Shown here piece by piece: positions 8,619-20,533 of a stretch of DNA of 64,000 nucleotides. This DNA is from Actinomadura sp. DC4. Lineage in GTDB: Bacteria; Actinomycetota; Actinomycetes; Streptosporangiales; Streptosporangiaceae. Below the pieces are notes generated by a model. That model had not been told where the DNA came from and made no database searches. It was given only the letters and a program-made list of their open reading frames with translations. Each line of letters starts with the position of its first letter. Position 1 is the stretch's first letter. The translations under genes were made by a program, and so were the position numbers. The stretch lies in contig NZ_JAUEQY010000003.1 in the NCBI RefSeq assembly GCF_030406325.1, positions 248,001 through 312,000 of the forward strand. Direction: 5' to 3'.

Positions 8619-9704
8619 TCAGCGGGCGGCGGTCTCGTAGCGGAGCAGGGCGCCCAGGCCCTGGTCGGCGTGCCAGTCGTCCAGGTTCACCAGGAGCAGT
8701 TCGCCGTCCGTGCAGGCCGCCGCTCTGATCATGGCCGCGTCCGCGCGGTCCTCGGTCGGCTCGGCGACGCCCAGATCTCTCAGTTCGCCCGGGGACGTGG
8801 CCAGGTCCGTGCCGCGCGGGCCGGTCCACACAGGCGTGTCCGCGAACACGTCCGGCGAGATCAGCAGGCTCGCGACCTGGGCGTTTCGCAGAGCTCCCAC
8901 CACCGCGGCCAAGCCGCCCGCCGCGCGCCGGCCCTTCGTCAGCTGCTCCTCGTAGCGGTCGACCGCCGCCCGGAGCCGGGCCGTGCGCCGGCGTTCGACG
9001 GCCGCGGCGACCTCCGCGTCCAGGCCTGGGCCGCACGAGCTCGGCGACTCCGCTATCCGCGTCAGCATGGGTTCCGACAGGTGTTCCAGTACCGCCGCGC
9101 GAGCGCGGACGTCCCCGGCCAGGACGATCACCTCGCCCGCGCAGGCGCCGGCCGCTCGTTCGATCACCAGGGCGACCTGCTTGGCGTTGGCGCGCCAGGT
9201 GTCCTCGGCGGCGTTCTGGGCGTGCGGCTGGCTCTGCATGTCGCCGCCCTTCGGCTTGCGTACCGGGAACTCCACCTTCGGCGGCACGTCGATGTTCCAC
9301 CACGTGCCGTCCGCGGCGACGCAGGTGAGCCGCGCGCCCAGGCGGTTGACCACGGCGACGAGGCGGGAGACCGGCTCGCCGCGCTGTTCGAGCAGCGGGC
9401 CCACGTGCGGTAGCGGAGCGTACCTCGCCGACTCCGCCCTCGGCGGGCCGTCCAGCACCTTCGCGTAGACGACCTCGTCGCCGGTGGCGAACACCGCCAG
9501 GCACCCCGGTTCCCGTTCGTCCCGTACGACGCGTTCGATCGCCTCGACGGTCTCCGGCGGGGCTCCCTGGCCGGCCAGTTCCCTGCGCCGGGCGTGCCAT
9601 CGCGCCTCGACCGTGCGGGACGCCTCCGTACGGCGCATGTCGAGGTACACGGACGCGAAAGGCCCCGGGTGGTCGTACAGAGCCCGGAGGAACAATAGGT
9701 CCAT
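8619..9704 (-). CDS. Rv2629-like bacterial archaeo-eukaryotic release factor family protein (baeRF2)
   Basis: A 361-residue protein resembling Mycobacterium tuberculosis Rv2629. It opens with the typical LRALYDHPGPFASVYLDMRR and has a central eRF1-domain-2-like block (VALVIERAAGACAGEVIVLAGDVRARAAVLEHL), then an L7Ae-like C-terminal region. Archaeo-eukaryotic release factor relatives act on ribosomes or peptidyl-tRNA; the bacterial forms are thought to help ribosome rescue, hibernation or stress, but the role is not settled. The ATG at 9704 was chosen because the conserved N-terminus begins there. An upstream extension would overlap the next gene. Confidence 0.7.
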   Translation of the reverse strand: MDLLFLRALYDHPGPFASVYLDMRRTEASRTVEARWHARRRELAGQGAPPETVEAIERVVRDEREPGCLAVFATGDEVVYAKVLDGPPRAESARYAPLPHVGPLLEQRGEPVSRLVAVVNRLGARLTCVAADGTWWNIDVPPKVEFPVRKPKGGDMQSQPHAQNAAEDTWRANAKQVALVIERAAGACAGEVIVLAGDVRARAAVLEHLSEPMLTRIAESPSSCGPGLDAEVAAAVERRRTARLRAAVDRYEEQLTKGRRAAGGLAAVVGALRNAQVASLLISPDVFADTPVWTGPRGTDLATSPGELRDLGVAEPTEDRADAAMIRAAACTDGELLLVNLDDWHADQGLGALLRYETAAR

Positions 9705-9745
9705 ATGGGCTGCGGTACCCGCCCCTGGCCGAGCTAAGGGCCAGG

Positions 9746-11075
9746 TCAGGCGAGAGTCTCGACGAACTCCGCGAGCTGAGTGAGGTTCCGGCACTCGTGC
9801 ATCGGCACCACCTCCGCGTACGCGGAGGCCACCGAGTCACCCGAGTCCCAGTCCTTGGCGGGCTCGGGGTTGAGCCAGTACGCGTGCCTCGCCCGGCCGG
9901 CCAGACGCCGTACGGTCTCCAGGTTCGGGTTCTGGTAGTTGGTCCGGGCGTCTCCGAGGACCAGCAGCGAGGTCTTCGGCGTGATCGCGTCGCCGTACCG
10001 CTCCTCGAAGACGCCGAACGCGCGCCCGTAGTCACTGTGGCCGCTGACCCACACGATGTCGGCCTCGTTCGTCATGCGGGTGATCGCCTCGACCACGTCC
10101 GCGCCCGGCGCGAAGAAGCGGGTGACCTCGTCCAGGCCGTCGATGAAGGCGAACGCGCGCACCTTGGCGAACTGCTCCCGCAGCGCGTATGTCAGCAGCA
10201 GCGTGAAGTGGGCGAAGGAGGACACCGAGTCGCTCGCGTCGCAGAGGACGATGAGCTCGGGCTTGTGCGGGCGGCGCGGCCGGTGGTGGGTGGTGAGGGG
10301 CACGCCGCCGGTGGACAGGGAGGTCCGCACCGTACGGCGGAAGTCCAGGCGTCCGCGCCGGCCGTGCCGGTTGCGCATCGTGAGGCGGGTGGCCAGGCGG
10401 CGCGCGAGCGGGTGGATCTCCCTGCGCAGCGCGGCCAGGTCGGCGCGGGTGGCACGCAGGAAGTCGACCTGTTCGAGCGGCGGCCGTACGTTGGAGCGGG
10501 CGACGCGCTCGACGCTCGTCTCCTCGGCCAGCCGCCGGCGTACGTCCTCGCCGACGAGCTCCTCGAACCGCGCGATGCGCTGGGTGAACATCCGGCGCGC
10601 GACCTTCTCCTCCAGGCCGCCGCGCTCGGCGAGGAAGGCGTTCAGCAGCCCGGCCATCAGCGTCTCCGGCGAGACGATCCGCAGCACCTGGTAGGAGAAC
10701 CACTGCCCGGTGCCTCCGTTGCCGCGCCCGTACGTCCCGACGACGCCGCGGACGTACGCGCGCAGGGCGGCCTCGTCGCCGCTCAGCAGGATCCGGCTCA
10801 GCTCGTCGCGGAGGCGGCCCAGCTCCGGATCGTCGTACGCGGGCCGGTCCCTGGCCTCCTCCGGGCTGCCCACGGCGGGCGGGAACCACAGGTCGAACAG
10901 CATGTCGAACGCGTCGCGGTGCGCGGGCCGCTTGACGAGCGTGGCCGCGTACGCCGCGCGCAGCGAGGACCGCTCGCTCAGCTCGATCGTCTCCAGGGCG
11001 CGTACGGCGTCGAGACCCTCGGCGAGCGAGACCGGCAGCCCCGCCTCCCGCAGGGCCGCGACGAACCCGATGTGC

Positions 11076-11092
<17 letters not shown>
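9746..11092 (-). CDS. CoxE-like von Willebrand factor A domain protein
   Basis: A 448-residue VWA protein of the CoxE/DUF58-like type that works with MoxR AAA+ ATPases. The metal-ion-dependent adhesion site is intact in the second half (LCDASDSVSSF, a DxSxS motif). Such pairs act as chaperones that insert metals or assemble enzyme complexes; the client is not evident here as no dehydrogenase is next door. Its start lies inside the 3' end of the moxR gene (17-base overlap), showing translational coupling. Confidence 0.85.
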
Positions 11093-11936
<844 letters not shown>

Positions 11937-11986
11937 TCGAGCCTCCCGGGGTGGATCCGAACCGCGTTCGAAACTACCCCACCCGG

Positions 11987-12580
11987 TCAGGAGCCGGCCG
12001 GGCGAGCCGGGGAGGGAGCGGCGAGAAGGAGATCCTGGATCAGCGACCGGAGCACCCACGTCGCCGAACGAGGGTCACGGGCGTCGCACCAGACGATCGG
12101 CACGCGCGGGTCGAGCTCGAGTGCGGCGCGTACCTCCTCGGGCCGGTAGGAGAACCCGTCGTCGAACTCGTTCACCGCGACGATGAAGTGAACGCCCCGG
12201 CTCTCCAGGAAGTCGATGGCCGAGAAGCAGTCGGCGAGGCGACGGGTGTCGGCCAGCACGATCGCCCCCAGTGCGCCGGCGCAGAGTTCGTCCCAGACGA
12301 ACCAGAAGCGTTCCTGCCCGGGCGTCCCGAACAGGTAGAGCACGATGTCGTGCCGGTGGAGGGTCATCCGGCCGAAGTCGAAGGCCACGGTGGTCGTGGA
12401 CTTGCCCTGCCTGCCGCCCAGATCGTCGATGCCCGCGCTGGCCGTGGTGATGAGCTCTTCGGTGTTCAGCGGTTCGATCTCACTCGCCGCACCGACGAAG
12501 GTCGTCTTCCCGACCCCGAAGCCTCCCGTGATCAGGATCTTGACCTGGGTGGGGGACGTCTCAGATTCGTTGTAGGCCAT
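11987..12580 (-). CDS. cvnD: Conservon small GTPase (CvnD-like)
   Basis: A 197-residue Ras-like GTPase of the conservon type. G1 is GGFGVGKTT near residue 20, G3 is LFGTPGQERF, and the G4 position reads NEFD. In Streptomyces the four conservon proteins form a membrane-associated complex reminiscent of eukaryotic G-protein signalling. It overlaps the DUF742 gene upstream by 20 bases and closes the five-gene unit 15516-11987. It has no transmembrane segment. Confidence 0.9.
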   Translation of the reverse strand: MAYNESETSPTQVKILITGGFGVGKTTFVGAASEIEPLNTEELITTASAGIDDLGGRQGKSTTTVAFDFGRMTLHRHDIVLYLFGTPGQERFWFVWDELCAGALGAIVLADTRRLADCFSAIDFLESRGVHFIVAVNEFDDGFSYRPEEVRAALELDPRVPIVWCDARDPRSATWVLRSLIQDLLLAAPSPARPAGS

Positions 12581-12932
12581 CGAGCAACTTCTCCAGCAGG
12601 ACTCGGTCGCCGGCGTCGGGCAGCGGCGAGGACGCCCGGACCACCATGGCTCCCTGATCGACGAGGTCGGCGATGAGGACCTTGGTGACGGCCAGGGGAA
12701 GACGGACGTGCGCCGCCACCTCGGCGACCGAGATCGGGGCGTGGCAGATCTCGAGCACCTGGACGTGTTCCTGGTCCATCTCGGGTGCGGGCCGGCCGGT
12801 CGCGATCACCATGGAGAGCATGTCCAGGGCCACGGTGGGGTGCGTACGCCCTTCGTTCACCGTGTACGGGCGAATGAGCGGGCCGGCGTCGTCGTCGAGC
12901 CATACCTCGTCGTCACCGGCGGCCACGTTCAT
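12561..12932 (-). CDS. cvnC: Conservon DUF742 protein (CvnC-like)
   Basis: A 123-residue DUF742 protein with the family block GPLIRPYTVNEGRT and a winged-helix-like core (HAPISVAEVAAHVRLPLAVTKVLIADL). It is a standard conservon component thought to bridge kinase and GTPase. Its ATG overlaps the stop of the roadblock gene (ATGA), and its 3' end overlaps the GTPase gene. Confidence 0.9.
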   Translation of the reverse strand: MNVAAGDDEVWLDDDAGPLIRPYTVNEGRTHPTVALDMLSMVIATGRPAPEMDQEHVQVLEICHAPISVAEVAAHVRLPLAVTKVLIADLVDQGAMVVRASSPLPDAGDRVLLEKLLDGLQRI

Positions 12933-13360
12933 CGACCTTCGTCACCCGGGCGGACGACGGGCGGGCGGGTCGCCGTGCCGAGGAAGGGCTGGACGGCCTT
13001 GATCAGGCGGGCCATCTCGAACCCGACGACGGCCGGGTCGGCCTCCGCCTTGGCCAGGACCGCGAAGACCGAGTTGAAGCCGGCCCAGGAGATGAACAGC
13101 TGGCTGGACTCCAGTTCGGCCAGGACCTGGTGCACCTTGTTGCCGCCGTCGAGTCTCGTACCGGCGCTGCGCGCCATCGAGAACAATCCGGAGGCGAGTG
13201 CCGCGAGATACTCCGCGTCGGCGCGGTCGAGGCCGTGGGCCGCCTTCATGATCCCGTCGGAGGACAGCAGCACACTGCCTCGGATGGCGGGAACCTCCTC
13301 GGCCAGCCCTCTCAGCAGCCAGGCGAGGTCCGCGGTCTGATTCGGGGAGACTGTGCTCAA
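12929..13360 (-). CDS. cvnB: Conservon roadblock/LC7 protein (CvnB-like)
   Basis: A 143-residue roadblock/LC7 protein: LAWLLRGLAEEVPAIRGSVLLSSDGIMKAA, then the conserved EYLAALASGLFSMARSAG helix. In other systems such proteins act as GTPase-activating or scaffold subunits. The start is a TTG at 13360, supported by an AAGGAG ribosome site seven bases upstream. It lies 12 bases downstream of the kinase stop codon and overlaps DUF742 by four bases. Confidence 0.9.
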   Translation of the reverse strand: MSTVSPNQTADLAWLLRGLAEEVPAIRGSVLLSSDGIMKAAHGLDRADAEYLAALASGLFSMARSAGTRLDGGNKVHQVLAELESSQLFISWAGFNSVFAVLAKAEADPAVVGFEMARLIKAVQPFLGTATRPPVVRPGDEGR

Positions 13361-13372
13361 CGGATGCTCCTT

Positions 13373-14920
13373 CTAGATCTCTGTCTTGTCCGCGCCGGGC
13401 TCGTCGGTCCCGTACGCCGGCCTCGTTTCGGCTCCGCTGCGCATGCCCTTCCTGAACGCGGCCATGAGGTGGTGGTTGTGGCCGATGTCCCCGTCGTCGT
13501 CCCGGGGCGCGGGAGCGTTGAGGAGCTCGGGCGCCAGGTTCTCCTGCGGGCGGCGTCTCGGCAGTTCCGGCCGCCGGCCGGCGTTCGCCGGAGCGACGGC
13601 GTCCGCGTCGTTCTCGCGCCGTGCCGGGGTACGGACCGCGGGCACGCCGGATCCGGGAGAGCGCGTGGGGGCGGGTGCCGCGTCCGGAGGGCCGGTGAGT
13701 TCCGCCGGCTGGACTCCGGTCCGCTCCCCCACCGGATCGATCAGTTCGCCCGGGATCACGACGACGGCCTGCGTGCCGCCGAACACGTTGGTCTGCAGGT
13801 CTACCGCGATCTTGTGCCGGCGCGCGAGGGCGGACACCACCAGCAGCCCGATCCGTCCGTCCCGCACCAACGCGTCGCCGTCGCTCGTCTCGGAGCCGGC
13901 GAACAGGTCGTTCAGCCGGCTCCGGCCGTCCCGCGGTATACCGAGGCCGCGGTCCTCGATCTCGACGGCCAGACCGGCCGCGACGGCCTCGGCGCGGATG
14001 AGCACCCGTGTGTGCGGGGGCGAGAACTTGGTGGCGTTCTCCACCAGTTCCGCGAGCAGGTGGATGAGGTCGGCGACGGCGCCGCCGTCCAGCGTGCCCT
14101 CGATCGGCGGGACGATCCTGACCCGGCTGAAGTGCTCCACCTCGGCGACGGCCGAGCGCAGCACCTCATAGACGGCCACCGGCCTGCTCCACTGGCGCCG
14201 GGGCGCCGCCCCGCCGACCACGGCGAGGCTTTCCGCCTGGCGGCGCAGCCGGGTACTCAGGTGGTCGACCTTGAAGAGGCCCTTGAGGAGATCCGGGTCC
14301 TCGACCCGGCTCTCCAGCTCGTCGAGTCCCTGAAGGGCCCGGTGCGAGAGTGTCTGCATCCGCCGGGCGAGGTTGACGAAGATCTCCACCCGCTTCGCGG
14401 CGTCACCGTCGCTCCGGCCGGCCGCGCCGATGACGGCGTTCCACGCCTCCGCCTGACCTCTGCGCAGCTCCTGCTCGACCTGGCCGACCGGATCCTCGGT
14501 GGGCCGGGTGTCGACGTGGCGGACATGGGGGATCTCGCCGGCCGCGATCCGCTCCGCGAGAACCTGTAGTTCCTGCCGGCCGTGGAACACCAGCGATCCG
14601 AGTCCGTACAGCCGCTGCCGCAGAGCATCCTCGTCGAACGCCGGACGCGTCGGCCGAGTCGTCCGGCCCGCGGTGAGGACGGCGGCGCACAGCACCGCCA
14701 TGGCCCCGGCGGCCGCGAGGACCAGCGTCGGCTTCGCCTCGGGAGACGAGGGTCCGGCGACCATCAGGACGGTCATCGCGGCCGCGCCGAGGCAGGTGAT
14801 GAGAGCCGCAGGGACCAGCGCGAGATAGGCGTCGAACGAACGAGCCGTCGTCAGGCGGCGCTTTCCGTGGCCCGCGCGCCGGTGATGGCGTCCGTCACCT
14901 CGCGGGTCGGGGACGCTCAT
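13373..14920 (-). CDS. cvnA: Conservon sensor histidine kinase-like protein without large ectodomain (CvnA-like)
   Basis: A 515-residue protein with two N-terminal membrane helices (about residues 30-85) separated by only a short loop, so it lacks the big NIT sensor of typical CvnA proteins. A cytoplasmic region (FVNLARRMQTLSHRALQGLDELE) is followed by a HATPase domain with N box ELVENATKFSPP and G1 box EDRGLGIP. The last 130 residues are Pro/Arg/Ala-rich. The ATG at 14920 overlaps the stop of the GAF gene (ATGA), so the GAF protein probably supplies the missing sensory input. Confidence 0.85.
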   Translation of the reverse strand: MSVPDPRGDGRHHRRAGHGKRRLTTARSFDAYLALVPAALITCLGAAAMTVLMVAGPSSPEAKPTLVLAAAGAMAVLCAAVLTAGRTTRPTRPAFDEDALRQRLYGLGSLVFHGRQELQVLAERIAAGEIPHVRHVDTRPTEDPVGQVEQELRRGQAEAWNAVIGAAGRSDGDAAKRVEIFVNLARRMQTLSHRALQGLDELESRVEDPDLLKGLFKVDHLSTRLRRQAESLAVVGGAAPRRQWSRPVAVYEVLRSAVAEVEHFSRVRIVPPIEGTLDGGAVADLIHLLAELVENATKFSPPHTRVLIRAEAVAAGLAVEIEDRGLGIPRDGRSRLNDLFAGSETSDGDALVRDGRIGLLVVSALARRHKIAVDLQTNVFGGTQAVVVIPGELIDPVGERTGVQPAELTGPPDAAPAPTRSPGSGVPAVRTPARRENDADAVAPANAGRRPELPRRRPQENLAPELLNAPAPRDDDGDIGHNHHLMAAFRKGMRSGAETRPAYGTDEPGADKTEI

Positions 14921-15516
14921 ATTTCCCGGGAGGCGATGTCGGAGGCGTAACCGTGGCGGGCCTCCGCCCGCTGATGGATTCTCTGCACGAGCTCGGCGGC
15001 CCGGGCTTTGACGAAGGCGACTCCCTGGGCCCCCCAATCATGGGGTTCGGTGTCCAGAACACAAATGGTGCCCAGTGTCCCGGTCTCGTCGATCAGCGGA
15101 GCGCCGAGATAGGCGCGAACGCCGACCTCCTCGACGACCGGATTGCCGGCGAAAAGGTGATAGTCCGTTACCTGGTCCAAGGCCATCGCGTGCCCGCGGG
15201 TCACCACGTACATGCAGTATCCGTGGTCACAGGCCATCGTCCGGAACGGATCCGTCGCCGGGTCGACGCCACGGTCGCGCGAGGACGGGTACAGGCCCGC
15301 GAAGTACTGCCGCTCCGAGCCGATGAGGTTGACCATGGCGAACGGGGCGTCCAGCGCCTGGGCCAGGTCGCGGGCGAAGTCGTCGAACTCGGGGTCGGGC
15401 TCCTCCCGAACGTCCAGCTCCCGCAGCCGGGCCGTGCGGCGAGGCGCGTCCCGGTCGGCGGGAGTCACCAGGCGAAAGGCGGGGGAATGGTTCAAGACGG
15501 GCTCCTGTCCGGCCAT
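14917..15516 (-). CDS. GAF-domain sensor protein heading the conservon operon
   Basis: A 199-residue soluble protein that is almost entirely one GAF domain: FARDLAQALDAPFAMVNLIGSERQYFAG, then CMYVVTRGHAMALDQVTDYHLFAGNPVVEEVGVRAYLGAPLIDE. The layout is that of free-standing GAF proteins next to sensor kinases, where it binds a small ligand, haem or redox cofactor. A Cys pair near the FRTMACDHGYCMYV block could be redox-active. The ATG at 15516 was chosen; longer versions begin with a hydrophobic stretch that is probably not translated. Its stop overlaps the kinase start by four bases. Confidence 0.75.
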   Translation of the reverse strand: MAGQEPVLNHSPAFRLVTPADRDAPRRTARLRELDVREEPDPEFDDFARDLAQALDAPFAMVNLIGSERQYFAGLYPSSRDRGVDPATDPFRTMACDHGYCMYVVTRGHAMALDQVTDYHLFAGNPVVEEVGVRAYLGAPLIDETGTLGTICVLDTEPHDWGAQGVAFVKARAAELVQRIHQRAEARHGYASDIASREI

Positions 15517-15668
15517 TGACGGTCTGCACCAGATGAGATGCGCCGAGAATATCGCCGCGACGTACCATAAAGCACGGTATCGCCACCGCAGGAGCTGATT
15601 CAGCAATTCCCAACCGAATAAAAGGCTCGCTGTGCGAAGTGATACTTCCGCGTCTCCCGCCGTATTGT

Positions 15669-17531
15669 TTACCCTGCGCCGTCGCGGAAACCGTCCTGGA
15701 CTCGCAGGGCGAGCCAGAGCTCATAGCGTGCCGACGGGCCGCTCAGAAGCGCGCGGCCGAGGACCTCCTCGATACGGGTCAGCCTCTTTCGTGTGCCCGG
15801 GACGGAGATTCCGAGCACTGACGCGGTCGCCTCGATGCGTGCGTTCCTCTCCAGCCACACGCGCAAGGTCTTCGAGAAGAGCTCCGAATCCCGCCCGGAC
15901 AGCGGCGTCATCTGCCTATCGGCCCACCGGCGCACTTCGAGGTCATCCAGCAGCTCCTCCAGGGTCCCCGGACCGTCGCCGGCCGCGGGGCCGTCGAGGA
16001 CGCGCATCGCGAGATGCAGTCGCGACTGCGTCTCGAGATCGTCCAGCGGGTGGCCGATGAGTCGTTCGATGTGCCGCAGCCGCGCGGCCAGGGTGTTGCG
16101 GTGGATCTTCAGCTGCCGCGCGGCGCCACCGCCGAAGTCCAACCAGGCCCGGAGCGTGGCGATCAGCTCGTCGGCGGCCGGATCCTGGGCGCGCGGGGGC
16201 CGGTAGGAGCTGAGCGGTTCGAGCGTCGACCTCGCCCAGCGATGCCCCCGCGGTCGTACGAGGGACGCCACGTCGCCGCGCGAGTCGAACTCGGCGTAGT
16301 GCCCGGTGCTTCCCCTCGCCACCGCGAGGGCGTGGAAGGCCTGGCCGTACCCCGACTCCGTCTCCCGGAGCGCCACGGGAGTGCTGGCCCCGACGTCGAG
16401 GCCCTCCGTCTGGCCGGCGTAGACGCGGAGGGCGTCCGCCGTCTCGTCCACGGCGTCGTTCGTGAATGGGGCGAGGATGATGACATGGCCGATGTAGACC
16501 GGGCACCGTACGACCCATGCCCGGTCGCCGAACATCTGCCGGCAGTAGGCCACGGACCTGTCCCGCCTCGCCGCCGGACCGGTGAGCACGTAGACGCGGA
16601 TCCGCTCGGCGAGGCTCGGCCCGAGCGCTCCCGCGACGCGCCGGGCGGCCTGCAGGTTGCCCGTCATCAGCAGCTGGAGCACCACTTCCCGGGTGCGCGT
16701 CTCGACGTCGTCCACCCGCCTCTGCCGGCGGGTGAGGTCATCCACTCGCCAGCGCAGCGCGATGAGCCGCGAGGCGTCCGCGACGAAGTCCTGAACGGCC
16801 GAGGAGAACCGTTCCTTCCGTATCACGACCAGCGTCGCGCCCGTCGTGTCCCCGCCGATCGCCTGGATGCGCACGACGCCATCGCCGAGGTCGGCCGCCA
16901 CGGCCCTTACCTCACCGGTCACCACCCGCTCGATCTCGGTCGCCATCTGGTCGAGCACGTGGCCGGGGATCTCCGGAAAGGCGTGCAGCGGCGCGCCGTC
17001 CCGGTCGAGCAGTACGACGGTTCCGCTCACCTGCCGCGCCAGCCGCCGGAGGAGACGCTTCAGGCCGTCGGGCCCGGCCGCCTCACGGTGCATCTCACGC
17101 AGTTCGCCGCTCATGGGCTTCACGGCGTCGTCCCGACCATTCCGGATGACCGTCATCATCCGCGCCCACACCCTCGAAGGGTCGTGTGGTGCCAGCAACA
17201 GCGGTGTCCGGTACGGGCGAGCCGACGCCGCCACCGCCTCGAGATCGAGCGAGCCCGGTTCCGCGGAACCCTCGGCGAGGACCACGGCCGCGGCGTGCCC
17301 GGCGCCCGCCCGTCGTACCGCGGCCTGGATCCGGTCGTGCCGCGGCACCGCGGGCACCGGCAGGATCACGACGACCTGCCGGAGCTCCGCCACGTCGGTG
17401 TCGGACCAGTGAGCCAGGTCGCCGTCCGGGACGATGATCGCCGTCTCGACCCGCAGGGTGCCGCCGGTCTCCCCGGCCAGACACCGCGCTTCGGGCACGG
17501 ACCGGTTCAGGAGCACGCTGAGCGTGAGCAC
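15669..17531 (-). CDS. PucR-family regulator with two C-terminal HTH modules
   Basis: About 620 residues. The N-terminus (LTLSVLLNRSVPEARCLAGETGG) is the PucR purine-catabolism-regulator sensory domain; a GGDEF-like/CdaR middle region follows. The PucR-type HTH sits around residues 475-520 (ARQLKIHRNTLAARLRHIERLIG), and a second similar HTH closes the protein (ASVLGISVPGTRKRLTRIEEVLG). The GTG at 17531 was preferred because the conserved domain starts there with AAAGGG upstream. It follows the DUF4331 gene by 51 bases on the same strand, suggesting they are co-transcribed. Family members activate genes for purine, amino acid or secondary metabolism. Confidence 0.8.
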   Translation of the reverse strand: MLTLSVLLNRSVPEARCLAGETGGTLRVETAIIVPDGDLAHWSDTDVAELRQVVVILPVPAVPRHDRIQAAVRRAGAGHAAAVVLAEGSAEPGSLDLEAVAASARPYRTPLLLAPHDPSRVWARMMTVIRNGRDDAVKPMSGELREMHREAAGPDGLKRLLRRLARQVSGTVVLLDRDGAPLHAFPEIPGHVLDQMATEIERVVTGEVRAVAADLGDGVVRIQAIGGDTTGATLVVIRKERFSSAVQDFVADASRLIALRWRVDDLTRRQRRVDDVETRTREVVLQLLMTGNLQAARRVAGALGPSLAERIRVYVLTGPAARRDRSVAYCRQMFGDRAWVVRCPVYIGHVIILAPFTNDAVDETADALRVYAGQTEGLDVGASTPVALRETESGYGQAFHALAVARGSTGHYAEFDSRGDVASLVRPRGHRWARSTLEPLSSYRPPRAQDPAADELIATLRAWLDFGGGAARQLKIHRNTLAARLRHIERLIGHPLDDLETQSRLHLAMRVLDGPAAGDGPGTLEELLDDLEVRRWADRQMTPLSGRDSELFSKTLRVWLERNARIEATASVLGISVPGTRKRLTRIEEVLGRALLSGPSARYELWLALRVQDGFRDGAG

Positions 17532-17582
17532 GTCACCATCCCTTTCTCCGTCCGGTGCCACACCGGCGTCGGAGGGCCGATG

Positions 17583-18587
17583 TCACACCGGAGGAGCGAG
17601 GTAGGGGAAGTCGCGGGTTCGGACGCCGGTGGCCGACGTGCCGTCCAGACCGAGCGGCACGGCCTTGTTGAGCACCAGGGCGAACATCACCTCGGGTACG
17701 CAGTCGGCGAGCCCGCGGCCGTTGCGGACGGTGAACCCGAACTCCGCCGGGGTGCCGATCCGGTAGCGGAGCACGTCGGGGAAGAGTTCGTCCACCACCC
17801 GGCTCGCGTGCGCCGCCGGGTCGTCGCTGCTGCCCGTGGCCGCCACGACCTTCGTGACCAGGTCGCCGACCATCGGGCCGTACCGCGCGCGGTCCTCGCT
17901 CGGGTGGGTCAGGTTGTACTCACTCGACCGCTCCGAGTCGTCCGGATTGAAGATCGTGTTGATGAGCGGAGTCGCGCAGCGATTGATCTGCCCCCAGCCG
18001 CCGGCGTCGGTCGCCAGAGCCGTCGTCCCCCAGAAACCGATCTCGGTGACCGCGAAGGCGTCGTCGGGCACTTCCAGCACGATGGCGTGCACGTTCGTCC
18101 CGGCGAACGGGTTGGCCGCGTCGCCTTGGCCGACGGCGGCGAGGTCGAAGGGCAGGCCGTTCGCGACGGCCGCCTTGACCGCGCCGATGACGGCGCCGTT
18201 GATGGAGAACGGATCCGCCGCCGGGCCGGCCCAGACGCGTACTCCACCGGCGCCGACCTCCTGACCCGTCCGGCCGTATGCCAGGAGGAGCCCGGGCGCC
18301 TCGCGGACCCGCGCGTCGGCCCCGTCGAGCCGCCGCACCTCCATGGCCTGATCACCCCTGGCGTCGCGCTCACCGAAGGTGAACACGAAAGTGTGGTCCT
18401 CGACCGCGTCGCCGTCCGTGTCGACGCGGAATTCATACCGTCCCTCCGGGTGAAAGCCACCGGCCCCGGAGAGGGGATTCACGTTCATGACGAAGACGGT
18501 CGCCGCGGTGCCGCGAAAAACGTAGACATCGCTGATGTCCAGGCGCGGGTCCTGCCGTGCGAGCGGCGAATCAAGATGGTGGGACAC
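17583..18587 (-). CDS. DUF4331 family protein
   Basis: A 334-residue DUF4331 protein, recognised from the N-terminus HHLDSPLARQDPRLDISDVYVFRG, the internal VDTDGDAVEDHTFVFTFGE and the GFWGTTAL block. The family is beta-rich, often secreted in other bacteria, but no signal peptide is seen here. The function is unknown. The GTG at 18587 has few alternatives. It is probably in one transcript with the PucR-type regulator downstream. Confidence 0.75.
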   Translation of the reverse strand: MSHHLDSPLARQDPRLDISDVYVFRGTAATVFVMNVNPLSGAGGFHPEGRYEFRVDTDGDAVEDHTFVFTFGERDARGDQAMEVRRLDGADARVREAPGLLLAYGRTGQEVGAGGVRVWAGPAADPFSINGAVIGAVKAAVANGLPFDLAAVGQGDAANPFAGTNVHAIVLEVPDDAFAVTEIGFWGTTALATDAGGWGQINRCATPLINTIFNPDDSERSSEYNLTHPSEDRARYGPMVGDLVTKVVAATGSSDDPAAHASRVVDELFPDVLRYRIGTPAEFGFTVRNGRGLADCVPEVMFALVLNKAVPLGLDGTSATGVRTRDFPYLAPPV

Positions 18588-18754
18588 AGGAATGCTCCAT
18601 CGCGGATTCTCTTGGGCGGTCGCGCTGCGTTGAGCGCCAGACCGGCCGAGCCTAGGGGCCGCGACAGGCGCCGACCAGAATCACCTTGCACCGCGACGCG
18701 GTCACCGGGTTTCCGAATGCTGAGTCGGTTCGGGCGGCGATGCCGACCGGCCGT

Positions 18755-20404
<1,650 letters not shown>

Positions 20405-20485
20405 TCCCGGCCCTCTATGCACAATCCGACATTTCACCAGAGAAGCCGCCGTTGGGTCGCGGCGACCGGTTATGTGTTCTACATG

Positions 20486-20512
20486 ACCCCATTGGGGTTA
20501 CAGTAGGGGTAG
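20486..20512. promoter_or_regulatory. Probable operator of the RHH/Clp-repeat gene
   Basis: ACCCCA-T-TGGGGT (20486-20498) is a perfect inverted repeat with a one-base spacer. A further copy of the half-site, GGGGTA, follows at about 20506-20511. It lies 36 bases upstream of the start of a gene whose product begins with a ribbon-helix-helix fold, so autoregulation is a natural guess. It could also serve the divergent kinase gene. Confidence 0.45.
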
Positions 20513-20533
20513 GTTCCTTCATCAGGAGGCATG

